A stretch of DNA of 64,000 nt, from contig NC_092053.1 of the NCBI RefSeq assembly GCF_003086295.3, forward strand, positions 114,523,905-114,587,904, in the 5' to 3' direction. The translations under genes and the position numbers were made by a program. This document shows, piece by piece, positions 9,186 through 20,115 of this stretch. This stretch comes from Arachis hypogaea (lineage: Eukaryota; Streptophyta; Magnoliopsida; Fabales; Fabaceae). The stretch's first letter is position 1. The number at the start of each line of letters is the position of its first letter. Under the pieces are notes generated by a model, which was given only the letters and a program-made list of their open reading frames with translations, searched no databases and was not told where the DNA came from.

Positions 9186-11345
9186 TTACGGAGATAGGTA
9201 GGGGCTTAGATCTTCACCCCTAACAGTGAACTTTCTTCCTGTGCTCTCATGGATGAGCTCTACATGCTCTAGAGACAGGATTCTACTCACTATGTGTGGA
9301 AGTACTGGACTTTTAGTGAAGACAACTCTCGTGCCAGGTGAGAGTCCTTCAATGGGGATCTTCTTGTCCCTCAAACCCTTAGGTACCTTCTTCTTAGTAC
9401 CTTCCTTCTTAGTGCTTGATGATGGTTGCCCAAAACCAAACTTAAAATTGGTTTCTGGAGCTTTGTAAAGCTCTGCACTGAGAGGGAAGGCTGAAACACA
9501 ATGTGCTGCACTATGGTACCAACTCTGTCAGAGGGATAGAGGGTTGGGTATCTTGAACAAGATACAATCCTCATGTAATCTTAAGACTAGCTCACCTCTT
9601 TCCACATCAATTAAGGCCTTAGTAGTAGCTAGGAAAGGCCTTCCAAGGATGATAGATTCGTCTCTGTCCTCCCCTGTATCTAGAATCACAAAGTCAACAG
9701 GGATGTAAAGGTCTTCAACCTTTACTAGGACATCCTCCACCATACCATACGCCCTTTTTAGGGTCTTATCTGCCATTTCCAATGAGATTGTGGCACGCTG
9801 CACCTCTAGAATTCCTAGCCTCTTTATTACAGACAGAGGCATCAGATTGATGCTTGAGCTAAGGTCACATAGTGCCTTCTCAAAGTTGATGGTCCATATA
9901 ACATAGGGAATCAGGCAACTTTCAGGACCTGGGAGCTTCTGAGGAAGCTTCTTCTGAACCAAGGCACCACACTCCTTGGCCAGCACCACAGGCTCGTCTT
10001 CCTCCTCCAATACCTCTGTATGAGAGGAGTTGGCCTTCAGCTTCCTGAGGATGGCCAGGTACTGAGCAATTTGCTCTTCCTTGGACTCCTCATAATCTTC
10101 TGAAGAAGAATATTCTTCAAATTCCTCTCTTAGCACAGGGCCGTGCAAGGTGATTATTTCTGTCTCCTCATGAACTCTGATTTCCTTGAGTTCCTCAATA
10201 GCAGGCTCCTCTTTGGGTTCGGTTACCATCTCTACCATGAGAGCCTTGCACTCTTCCTTTGGATTCACCTCTATGTTATTTGGAAGAGTGTTTTAAGGGA
10301 TCTCTGGGATCTTCTTGCTCAGCTGACCAATCTGTATTTCTAGGTTCTTGATGGATGACCTAGTTTCAGTCATGAAGCTATGAGTGGTCTTGGAGAGGTT
10401 GGAGACTATAGCAGCCAAGTCAGAGAGGCTCTGCTTGGGTGTCTCCATCTGCTGCTGATAGGGTTCGAATAGTTTAGTGTTGAACCAGTTCTGGTTCATT
10501 ATATTCTAATTATTGCTGAAGCCTTGTTGAGGCTTCTGCTGATCTCTCCACCCAAAGTTGGGGTGGTTCTTCCATCCCTGATTGAAAGTATTCGAATAGG
10601 GATTGTTGTTGGAGTTTCTAGAGGGGTTTCCTATGTAGTTCACCTTCTCCATGGTGGCTCAGGCGTTATCACCAGTGTCAACTTCATAGGCTGTCTCTGG
10701 ACAGTAAGCCTCTGAGCTCTGTGTCCAACTTAAGTACTGAGTGATCATGTTGATTTATTGGGACATGATCTTATTTTGAGCTAAGATGGCGTCTAAGGTG
10801 CCTATCTCTAAGATGCCTCTCTTTTGAGTAGCCCTATTGTTCACAGAGTTCCTCTCAGAAGTGTACATGTACTGGTTGTTAGTAGCCATATCAATGAGCT
10901 CTTGCGCCTCTTCAGGCGTTTTCTTCAGATGGAGGGATCCACCTGTAGAGTGGTCCAATGCCATCTTGGACATCTTAGATAGACTATCATAGAAGATATC
11001 CAACATGGTCCAATCTGAGATCATATCAGGAGGACATCTCCTGATCAGTTGCTTGTATCTTTCCCAAGATTCATAGAGGAATTTTCCCTCTTTTTGTCTG
11101 AAGGTTTGTACTTTCACCCTGAGCTTGCTCAGCTTCTGAGGTGGAAAGAACTTGGTCAATAATCCATTGACCACCTTCTCTCAGCTATCTAGGCTTTCCT
11201 TAGGTTGGAAATCCAGCCATAGCCTTGCTCTGTCTCTTACAGTAAAAGGAAAGAGCATGAGCTTGTAGACTTCTGGATTTACTCCACTAGTCTTGACAGT
11301 GTCACATATCTGCAAGAAGTCAGATATGAATTTTTTTTGGATCTT
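9186..11345 (-). pseudogene. gag-protease with pol-end-like tail, no RT/IN (element A)
   Basis: One minus-strand reading frame from about 11345 to 9186, broken by about five stop codons but no frameshift. The gag core is recognisable (FFPPQKLSKLRVKVQTFRQK, then HLKKTPEEAQELIDM), followed by an acidic linker and an aspartic protease-like region in which the catalytic motif, normally CDLGA/S, reads CDLSSSINLMPLS. After the flap-side motif ESIILGRPFLAT, the frame runs through a stop into a 60-residue tail with VVFTKSP and LEHVELIHESTGRKFTVRGEDL. I read that tail as the extreme C-terminus of pol, left after loss of RT, RNase H and the integrase core. Gag would form particles in the cytoplasm; this copy cannot. 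Confidence 0.75.
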
Positions 11346-12845
11346 CCTTCAAACCCAAAAGGCCAACACCCTAGCTTCTTCCAAGGTTCTACCACCACCA
11401 TCCGTGGTCCTCCGCGCCTCCGTGGGTTCCCTTTTTGCCGTGTCCCAAATCCAAATACCTTCTGTTCTATCTCATTTCGGCGTCTATCCTTCCGTGGCTT
11501 CTTTGTTCGAGCTGTTCCACGTCGTGTCACTGCCTTCGTGCTACTCGTCATCGTCTTGTCATTGTCTTGCTCTCTGCCGCGCTCCAGCCATCGTCTTCCA
11601 GCCTCTATTCAACCTCAGTTCCATCGCGTGGTATAACCTCTGTATAGAAGTCATTCCACTGCTGCTCAGCCTCCTTTTTGCCGCAGCTCAGCCCTTTGTT
11701 TAGCCATCTCCGTCGAGTTATAAAGCTCCATCTCCCTCTCCCTCCTCTATTGATTTTCAGTTATTATTTTAGTTTGTTGTTGTTTTAATTGTAAGGTTGT
11801 TGTTCCAGACTTATAACTTTTGTTTTGTTGTTGGTTTGTTGTTTTGTTAACTTGTTTTGTTATGTTCTTGATTTGATTATTAATTGGTTTTGATATGTTC
11901 TTGATCTTATTAATTTGTTAATTTGATAAATTTGTTATGGTGTTGTTCTTGATCTTGTGATTGTTAGATTGTTGTGTTATTCTTTGACATTTTAACTTGT
12001 TAATTTGATAAATTGTTCTTGTTGTGGTTTGTTGTTTTTGATGGTATCAATCAATTTGATTAAATGGTATCTAATTTGGTAGTCCTTATTTTCCATGAGG
12101 GTGATTGTGATAAACATTTATGATTTCGTTATTATGTTAAGTTTATTAACGGATTTTGCACCTATTTGTTTGAGAGTTAAATTGAATTAAAGATTTTCGT
12201 CTAGCTAAAATTTCCTAACTGATGGATTTATTCTTACTTTGATTATTGCCTTGAAATTGTATATTTGCAGTTGATGCTTCTGATCTCAAGTGTTATTACA
12301 TGTAATGAAAACACTCACTTCAACAACACTATTCTACAGCTGAATAAAATAACCATAGGATAGCCATATAATGGGATGGCTTGATGAAATTGGTAGATAC
12401 ATTCAATAAGCAATACTGAATAATATAAGGTAATCCAACAAAGAAAAGTGGCAAATACATTCAATAATCAATACATTCATTTTCTCTATAATGTTCACAT
12501 ATTAAATCAAGCCGTTGTTTCAACCTAGTTGATGTGTAACTCGTATAAGCCGAGTTTATTAGCTATTGTTATTTTAATTGCTCTGCACCTGTGTATGAGA
12601 ATGATTACAGGATTTTAGTCTTGTTGTCTTGTATATGAATCCTGAAATCCTGAAATGCCGATAGATTTAAAATTCTTGCTATACACTTGAGCTTCTTTAG
12701 TTTCTTTAAGCTTTTCCCCCGTTATTGATTCTTCTGCTCAAGAGGGTGGAAATGAACCATGGTTGGACCGGTTGGACTAGTGAACCAGTGACTAGAGTAG
12801 TTCGATGACCAATTCGATTTTCAGAACCTTGAGTATGATAGTACC
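11346..12845. other. Unclassified segment with GC-rich island
   Basis: Between the broken end of A and the LTR of B. 11346-11720 is clearly richer in G+C than its surroundings, pyrimidine-rich on the plus strand, and open in several frames (for example 11337-11636) without any motif I recognise. It looks like a gene 5' exon or leader captured by rearrangement, followed by T-rich, intron-like sequence (11760-12700). At 12770-12835 is a patch of ACCGGTT-type short inverted pieces, which may be the end of an unidentified DNA transposon. I do not assign a gene. Confidence 0.35.
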
Positions 12846-14441
12846 TGGTGCACGAATCCCCACACTACGTACAACTGTACCAGCAAGTGCACTGGGTCGT
12901 CCAAGCAATACCTGAGCGAGTCAGGGTCGATCCCACGAGGATTGTGATTTGAAGCAAGCTATGGTTATCTTGCAGGTCTTAGTCAGGCGGATAGAAGGGT
13001 TGTTGGATTTGTGAGATCTAAACTAGGTTGACATGTTTAATTGCAAAAAAGGAAATAAAGAAAAAAGGGTATAAAATACTTTGTGAATTTGAATGTAAAC
13101 AATGATAAGAGGATGGTTAAGGCTTGGAGATGCTTTGTCCTTCTAAATTAACTCTGGGCTTACTGTCTTCTTCAATTGTGAATGATTTCTTCCATGGAAG
13201 GCTGTATGTGATTAACACCGTATGGCCGCGGTCGCCAATCTCCTCCAGATCTGAACCCCAGGGTTAGTACGGATCCATTCTGATTGAGGGTGAAGCCCCT
13301 GCAGTCCATTCTCCTTAATGATCCTACTCAAAACGCCACAGACAAGGTCGAATCTTCCGGATCAGAGAATGCTATGCCTTTGGGTTCTATCCTCTACCAC
13401 AGAGACCCTAATCTCCCCATACCTCGGCCGAACTGGTGTCTCGAGAAGTCCCTAATGAAGTCGTGGATTAGCCATCTAAGAGATGTATAATCAAGCTGGC
13501 AGTTTGATGCTTTTCAGTCATGTATTCACACGAACCCAAGAAGACACAAGTGGTTAGTGGTTGTCAGGCACGCGGTCTTAGTATGAAGAATGGAGCTGAT
13601 TATCACGGATCACCCCATTCACCATATTGAAGAACGAATATACATCTTAGAATTGAATCAAACACGAATTGAAGAGAAACAATAGTACTTTTATTAATTC
13701 ATAAGACTCAGCAGGGCTCCTCTCCTCAACCTAGGAGGTTTAGAAACTCATACTAATAGAAAATACAATCATAAACGAAATATGGTGTGGAGGTCTCTTA
13801 TGATTATGTAAAATATCCATTAAATACTAAACTAATGACTAAAGATTATATAAGAAATGGTAAAACAGTCTTTTAGTGTTAAAATCCACTTTTGGGGCCC
13901 ACTTGATGAGTGTTTGGGCTGAGCTTTGATGAGATCCATGTGCTAGGAGGCCTCTAGGGTGTTGAACGCTGGCTAGGGGGTCCTCTTTGGGTGTTTGGAC
14001 GCTGGTCTCTTCTCCTTGGGCGCTGGATGCCTGAAAAGGTGCAGGAGGCTGGCGTTGGACGCCAGTTTTGGACCTTCTATTCTGAATCAAAGGATAAACT
14101 ATTATACATTACTAGAAAACTCTGGAAGTCAGCTTTCCAACGCAATTGGAAGCGCGCCATTTGGAGTTCTGTAGCTCCAGAAAATCCACTTTGAGTGCAG
14201 GGAAGTCAGAATCCAACAACATCAGCAGTCCTTCTTCAACCTCTGAATCTGATTTTTGCTCAAGTCCCTCAATTTCAGCTAGAAAATACCTGAAATCACA
14301 GAAAAATACACAAACTCATAGTAAAGTCCAGAAATATGAATTTAACATAAAAACTAATAAAAACATCCCTAAAAGTAACTAGATCCTACTAAAAACATAC
14401 TAAAAACAATGCCAAAAAGCGTATAAATTATCCGCTCATCA
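12846..14441 (-). repeat. 3' LTR of element B
   Basis: Plus-strand TGGTGCACGAATC to TCCGCTCATCA, 1596 bp. It ends next to the motif ACACCAAACTTA that marks the PPT side. Four phrases related to GGCGTTGGACGCC have reference points at about 13959, 13991, 14020 and 14052. The U3 end is nearly identical to the right-hand LTR; the U5 side is much more diverged. Confidence 0.85.
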
Positions 14442-15613
14442 CAACACCAAACTTAAATTGTTGCTTGTCCCCAAGCAACTGAAAATCAAATAGGATAAAA
14501 AGAAGAGAATATACTATAAATTTTCAAAATATCAATGAAACATAGCTCCAATCAGATGAGCGGGACTTGTAGCTTTTTGCCTCTTGAATAGTTTTGGCAT
14601 CTCGCTTTATCCATTGAGGTCCAGAATGATTGGCATCTATAGGAACTCAGAGTTCAGATAGTGTTATTGATTCTCCTAGTTCAGTATGTTAATTCTTGAA
14701 CACAGCTACTTTATGAGTCTTGGCCGTGGCCCTAAGCACTTTGTTTTCCAGTATTACCACCGGATACATAAATGCCACAAACACATAACTGGGTGAACCT
14801 TTTCAGATTGTGACTCAGCTTTGCTAAAGTCCCCAATTAGAGGTGTCCAGGGTTCTTAAGCACACTCTGTTTTTGCTTTGGACCTTGACTTTAACCGCTC
14901 AGTCTCAAGTTTTCACTTGACACCTTCACGCCACAAGCACATGGTTAGGGACAGCTTGGTTTAGTCGCTTAGGCCAGGATTTTATTCCTTTAGGCCCTCT
15001 TATCCACTGATGCTCAAAGCCTTGAGATCCTTTTTATTTACCCTTACCTTTTGGTTTTAAGGGTTATTGGCTTTTCGCTCTTGCCTTTTGGTTTTAAGAG
15101 CTTTTGGCTTTTTCTGCTTGCTTTTTCTCTTTTCTTTTTTTTTCTTTTTTTTTATATTTTTTTCGCTATTTTTTTCCCTTATTTTTTTCTGCAAGCTTTT
15201 GTATTCACTACTTTTTCTTGCTTCAAGAATCATTTTTATGATTTTTCAGATTATCAAATAACATGTCTCCTTGTCATCATTCTTTCAAGAGCCAACATAT
15301 TTAACATTCTTAAACATCAACCTCAAAAGACATATGCACTGTTCAAGCATTCATTCAGAAAACAAGAAGCATTGTCACCACATCAATATAATTAAACTAA
15401 GTTCAAGGATAAATTCGAAACTCATGTACTTCTTGTTCTTTTGTAATTAAAACATTTTTCATTTAAGAGAGGTGATGGATTCATAGGACATTCATAACTT
15501 TAAGACAAAGTTACTAAATACTAATGACCATGTAATAAGACACAAACATGGATAAGCACTTAACATAAAGAAAACGAAAAACAGAGAATGTAAGAACAAG
15601 GAATGAGTCCACC
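14442..15613 (-). other. 3' untranslated region of element B with hairpin module
   Basis: Starts, next to the LTR, with ACACCAAACTTA (minus TAAGTTTGGTGT) and a perfect 8-bp stem GTTGCTTG (14460-14467) and CAAGCAAC (14472-14479). The remainder is AT-rich, with a T-rich tract at 15100-15200 that produces long hydrophobic frames of no meaning. It aligns in content with 5973-7026 of element A. Confidence 0.6.
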
Positions 15614-16771
15614 TTAGTGATGGTGGCATTTTCTCCTTGAGGAACCAATGATGTCCTTGAGCTCTTCTATGTCTCTTTCTTGTCTTTGTTGCTCCTCCCT
15701 TATTGCTTTTTGATCTTCTCTAATTTCATGAAGGATGATGGAGTGCTCTTGATGTTCCACCCTTAATTGTCCCATGTTGGAACTTAGTTCTCCTAGGGAG
15801 GTGTTGATTTGCTCCCAAAAATTCTGTGGAGGAAAGTGCATCCCTTGAGGTATCTCAGGGATTTCTTGATGGTGAGCTTCCTAATGCGTTTCTTGAGCTC
15901 CATGAGTGGGCTCTCTTGTTTGCTCCATCCTTTTCTTAGTGATGGGCTTCTCTTCCTCAATGGGAATGTCTCTTTCTATGAAAGCTCCAGCTGAGTAACA
16001 TAGATGGCAAATAAGATGAGGAAAAGCTAGCCTTGCCAAGGGAGAGAACTTTTCGGCTATTTTATAGAGTTCAAGGGAGATGACTTCATGAACTTCTACT
16101 TCCTCACCAATCATGATGCTATGAATCATGATGGCTCGATCCACAGTAACTTCAGATCGGTTGCTAGTGGGGATGATGGAGTGTTGGATGAACTCCAACC
16201 ATCCTCTAGCCACAGGCTTGAGGTCCAGTCTTCTAAGTTGAACCGGTTTGCCTTTTGAGTCAATCTTCCATTGAGCTCCTTCCACACATATGTCCGTGAG
16301 GGCATGGTCCAACCTTTGATCAAAGTTGACCCTTCTAGTGTAGGGGCGTGCATCTCCTTGCATCATAGGCAAGTCAAACGCCAACCTCATATTTTCCGGA
16401 CTAAAATCTAAGTATTTCCCCCGAACCATGGTGAGATAATTCTTTGGGTTCGGGTTCTTACTTTGATCATGGTTCCTTGTGATCCATGCATTAGCATAGA
16501 ACTCTTGAACCATTAGGATGCCGACTTGTTGGATGGGGTTTGTTAGAACTTCCCAACCTCTTCTTTGGATTTCATGTCGGATCTCCGGATACTCATTTCT
16601 CTTGAGCTTGAAAGGGACCTCGGGGATCACCTTCTTCTTGGCCACAACATCATAGAAGTGGTCTTGATGAGCTTTGGAGATGAATCTTTCCATCTCCCAT
16701 GACTCGGAGGTGGAAGCTTTTGTCTTCCCTTTCCCTTTTCTAGAGGATTCTCCGGTCTTAGATGCCATCAA
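15614..16771 (-). pseudogene. ORF2, PF20167-type putative plant transposon protein (element B)
   Basis: ATG at 16771, 386 codons, a single amber codon (near 15881) splitting it into 16771-15881 and 15841-15614 in one frame. The basic N-terminus (SSRKGKGKTKAS) suggests nuclear targeting or nucleic-acid contact. The middle has RGWEVLTNPIQQVGILMVQE and TSNRSEVTVDRAIMIHSIM; the C-terminus is a likely coiled coil. It lies between gag-PR and the 3' LTR, where Athila elements carry their extra ORF. The best preserved of the three ORF2 copies, it keeps the length of the A copy exactly, which argues for constraint until recently. Biochemical role unknown. Confidence 0.8.
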
Positions 16772-17781
16772 TGGTAATGGAAAAAAAAAGCTTATGCTTT
16801 TACCACACCAAACTTAGAATATTGCTCGCCCTCGAGCAAGAGAAGAAAGAATAGATGAAGAAGAAGAAGAAAATATGGAGGTGAGGAGGGAGAGGTGGAT
16901 TCGGCCAAGAAGGAGAAGAGAGGGTTGTGTTGTGTGAAAAAGAGGAAGAATGGAGGGCTTTATATAGGGAAGGGAGGGGGGGTTAAGGTTCGGCCATCTA
17001 GGATGGGTTTGGGTGGGAAATTGGTTTTGAATTTTAAAGGTAGGTGGAGTTTATGAGGTAGGTTTATGGGGAAGAGTGGATGTATGTGAGTGGTGAAGTA
17101 GTGATAGGGAAGAGAGATTGAGGTGATTAGTGAAGAGTTTTGGGGAAGAGTGTTTATTGGGAAGAGAGGATGAACATTGAGAAGAGGGAAGAGAGTGAGT
17201 GGAAGTAGGTGGGGATCCTGTGGGGTCCACAGATGCTGAGTTGATCCTGTGGGGTCCACAGATCCTGAGGTGTCAAGGAATTGCATCCCTGCACCAATTA
17301 GGCATGTAAAATGCCTTTGCATGCAATTCTGGCATTTAACGCCGAATTGATGCTTGTTCTGGGCGTTCAGCGCCCAGATGCAGCATATTTCTGGCGTTGA
17401 ACGCCAATTCTATGCTTGTTTCTGGCGTTCAGCGCCAGCTTTCCTTACTGTGCATTCCTGGCGTCTGAACACCAAGATGCTGCTTGTTTTGGGCATTCAA
17501 CGCCAGATCCATGCTCTGTTCTGGCGTTGAACGCCAGCCAGATGCTCCTTACTGGCGTTTAAACGCCAGTAAGTCCTTCCTCCAGGGTGTGGTTTTTCTT
17601 CTGCTATTTTTGATTCTGTTTTTGATTTTTCTATTTATTTTGTGACTCCACATGATCATGAACCTAATAAAACATGAAAGAACAATAAAATAAAAATAAA
17701 ATTAGATAAATAAAAATTAGATTGCCTCTCAACAAGCACTTCTTTAATGTCAATAGCTTGACAGTGGGCTCTCATGGAGCC
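16772..17781 (-). other. Spacer with hairpin module and palindrome array (element B)
   Basis: Non-coding between the protease stop and the ORF2 start. Just upstream of ATG 16771 is TAAGTTTGGTGT (16807-16818, minus) with stem TTGCTCG (16822-16828) and CGAGCAA (16833-16839). The array at 17329-17569 follows further upstream. The 17000-17250 stretch is purine-rich and uninformative. Confidence 0.65.
17329..17569. repeat. Phased palindrome array, element B internal
   Basis: Eight GC-rich palindromes, consensus CTGGCGTTGAACGCCAG, start at 17329, 17359, 17391, 17422, 17458, 17489, 17521 and 17552: steps of 30, 32, 31, 36, 31, 32 and 31 bp. One copy has an extra G on the left arm and an extra C on the right arm (CTGGGCGTTCAGCGCCCAG), so pairing is kept. 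Spacers vary around a GATGCTTGTT theme. No associated Cas gene exists and the host is a eukaryote, so this is not CRISPR. Confidence 0.88.
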
Positions 17782-20115
17782 TCACAGATGTTCAGAGCAT
17801 TGTTGAGACTTCCCAACACCAAACTTAGAGTTTGGATATGGGAGTTCAACACCAAACTTAGAGTTTGGTTGTGGCCTCCCAACACCAAACTTAGAGTTTG
17901 ACTGTGGGGGCTCTGGTTGACTCTGTTTTAAGAGAAGCTTACTGTGCCTCTTTTCCATGTTTACAGAAGGATAACCTTGAGTTGTAAACACAAGGGAGTC
18001 CCCATTCAATTGAAGGACTAATTCACCTCTGTTAACATCTATCACAGCTCTTGCTATGGCTAGGAAGGGTCTTCCAAGGATGATGGATTCATCCTCATCC
18101 TTCCCATTATCTAGGATTATGAAATCAGCAGGGATGTAAAGGCCTTCAACCTTTACTAACATGTCCTCTACTTGTCCATAAGCCTATTTTCTGGAATTGT
18201 CTGCCATCTCTAATGAGATTCTAGCAGCTTGCACCTCAAAGATTTCCAGTTTTTCCATTACAGAGAGTGGCATGAGGTTTATTTTTGACCCAAGGTCACA
18301 TAAAGCCTTCTCAAAGGTCATGGTGCCTATGGTACAAGGTATTAGGAACTTTCCAGGATCCTGTTTCTTCTGAGGCAATCTCAGTTGATCCAATGCATTT
18401 AGTTCATTGGTGAACAGGGGACGTTCATCTCCCCAAGTCTCATTACGAAATAAATTGGCATTCAGCTTCATGATTGCACCAAGGAACTTGGCAACTTGCT
18501 CTTCAGTAACATCCTCATTCTCTTCAGAAGAAGAATAATCATCAGAACTTATGAAGGGCGTAAGGAGGTTCAATGAAATCTCTATGGTCTCTAGATGAGT
18601 CTCAGAGTCCTTTGGTTCCTCAGAGGGAAACTCCTTATTGATCACTGGACTTTCCAGGAGGTCTTCCTCCTTGGGATTCACGTCCTCCTCCTCTCTTGTG
18701 GGTTCGGCCATGATGGTCAATTCAATGGCCTTGCACTCTCCTTTTAGATTTTCTTCTGTATTGCTTGGGAGAGTACTAGGAGGGATTTCAGTGATCCTTT
18801 TACTCAACTGGCCCACTTGTGCTTCCAAATTTCTAATGGAGGACCTTATTTCATTCATGAAACTCACAGTGGCCTTAGATAGATCAGAGACTAAGTTTGC
18901 TAAATTAGAGGCATTTTGTTCAGAGTTCTCTGTCTGTTGCTGAGTGGATGATGGAAAAGGTTTGCTATTGCTAAACCTGTTTCTTCCACCATTATTAAAG
19001 CCTTGTTGAGGCTTTTGTTGATCCTTCCATGAGAGATTTGGGTGATTTCTCCATGAGGGGTTATAGGTGTTTCCATATGGTTCACCCATGTAATTCACCT
19101 ATGCAATTGCAGGGTTCTCAGGATCATAAGCTTCTTCTTCAGAAGATGCCTCTTGAGTACTGTTGGATGCAGCTTGCATTCCATTCAGACTCTGAGAAAT
19201 CATATTGACTTGCTGAGTCAATATTTTATTCTGAGCCAATATGGCATTCAGAGTATCAATTTCAAGAACTCCCTTCTTCTGAGGCGTCCCATTACTCACA
19301 GGATTCCTCTCAGAAGTGTACATGAACTGGTTATTAGCAACCATGTCAATGAGTTCTTGAGCTTCTGCAGGCGTTTTCTTTAGGTGAATGGATCCACCTG
19401 CAGAAGTATCCAATGACATCTTAGCTAATTCAGACAAACCATCATAGAATATATCCAGGATGGTCCATTCTGAAAGCATGTCAGAAGGACACTTTTTGGT
19501 CAGTTCCTTGTATCTCTCCCAAGCTTCATAGAGGGATTCACCTTCTTTCTGTCTGAAGGTTTGAACATCCACTCTAAGCTTACTAAGCTTTTGAGGAGGA
19601 AAGAACTTGGCTAAGAAAGCCGTGACCAGCTTATCCTAAGAGTTCAGGCTATCTTTGGGTTGAGAGTCCAACCACACTCTAGCTCTGTCTCTTACAGCAA
19701 ACGGGAAAAGCATGAGCCTGTAGACCTCGGGGTTAACCCCATTGGTCTTAACAGTATCACAGATCTGCAAGAATTTAGTTAAGAACTGAAAAGGATCTTC
19801 AGATGGAAGTCCATGAAACTTGCAGTTTTGTTGCATCAGAGAAACTAATTGAGGTTTCAGCTCAAAATTGTTTGCTCCAATGGTAGGGATGGAGATGCTT
19901 CTTCCATGTAAATTGGAATTAGGTGCAGTAAAGTCACCGAGCATCCTCCTTGCATTATTATTATTTTCGGCTGCCATCTCCTCTTCCTGTTCGAAAATTT
20001 CTGTAAGGTTATCTCTGGATTGTTGTATTTTAGCTTCTCTTAGTTTCCTCTTCAGAGTCCTTTCAGGTTCAGGGTCTGCTTCAATAAGAATGTTCTTGTC
20101 CTTGCTCCTGCTCAT
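17782..20115 (-). pseudogene. gag-protease polyprotein (element B)
   Basis: One reading frame of 778 codons from ATG 20115 (MSRSKDKN) to the stop at 17782, interrupted only by three amber codons (near 19636, 19099 and 18184). Gag holds a retrotransposon gag core (FPFAVRDRARVWLDSQP, FFPPQKLSKLRVDVQTFRQK, LKKTPAEAQELIDM), a linker rich in Asn and Gln, and an acidic region. Protease follows with CDLGSKINLMPLS, in which the Asp is the likely catalytic residue, and ESIILGRPFLAI. At the C-terminus NSKFGV is repeated three times. The amber codons sit where related copies have TGG or CAG, fitting C-to-T decay. The product would be a virus-like particle protein with no polymerase attached. Confidence 0.85.

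Larger units (their letters stand above)
4436..11345 (-). mobile_element. Element A: 5'-truncated, RT/IN-less Ty3/gypsy element
   Basis: Minus-strand LTR retrotransposon relic. In transcription order: truncated gag, protease and a short pol-end-like domain (11345-9186), a spacer with a palindrome array, ORF2 (8184-7027), a 3' leader with PPT-side motif (7026-5973), and the 3' LTR (5972-4436). No reverse transcriptase, RNase H or integrase core is present in any frame. The 5' LTR, PBS and start of gag are missing: homology ends abruptly at about 11345. It shares its plan with element B, so the lack of pol looks inherited by the family rather than specific to this copy. Confidence 0.8.

Noticed and set aside
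15051..15395. Membrane protein encoded by the Phe/Leu-rich plus-strand frame
   Set aside because: It arises from a low-complexity T-rich tract on the wrong strand of element B's 3' region; no start context or homologue recognised.
17329..17569. CRISPR array
   Set aside because: Regular palindromic repeats with variable spacers look like one, but spacers are only 13-18 bp and share a theme, no cas gene exists, and the context is a plant retrotransposon.
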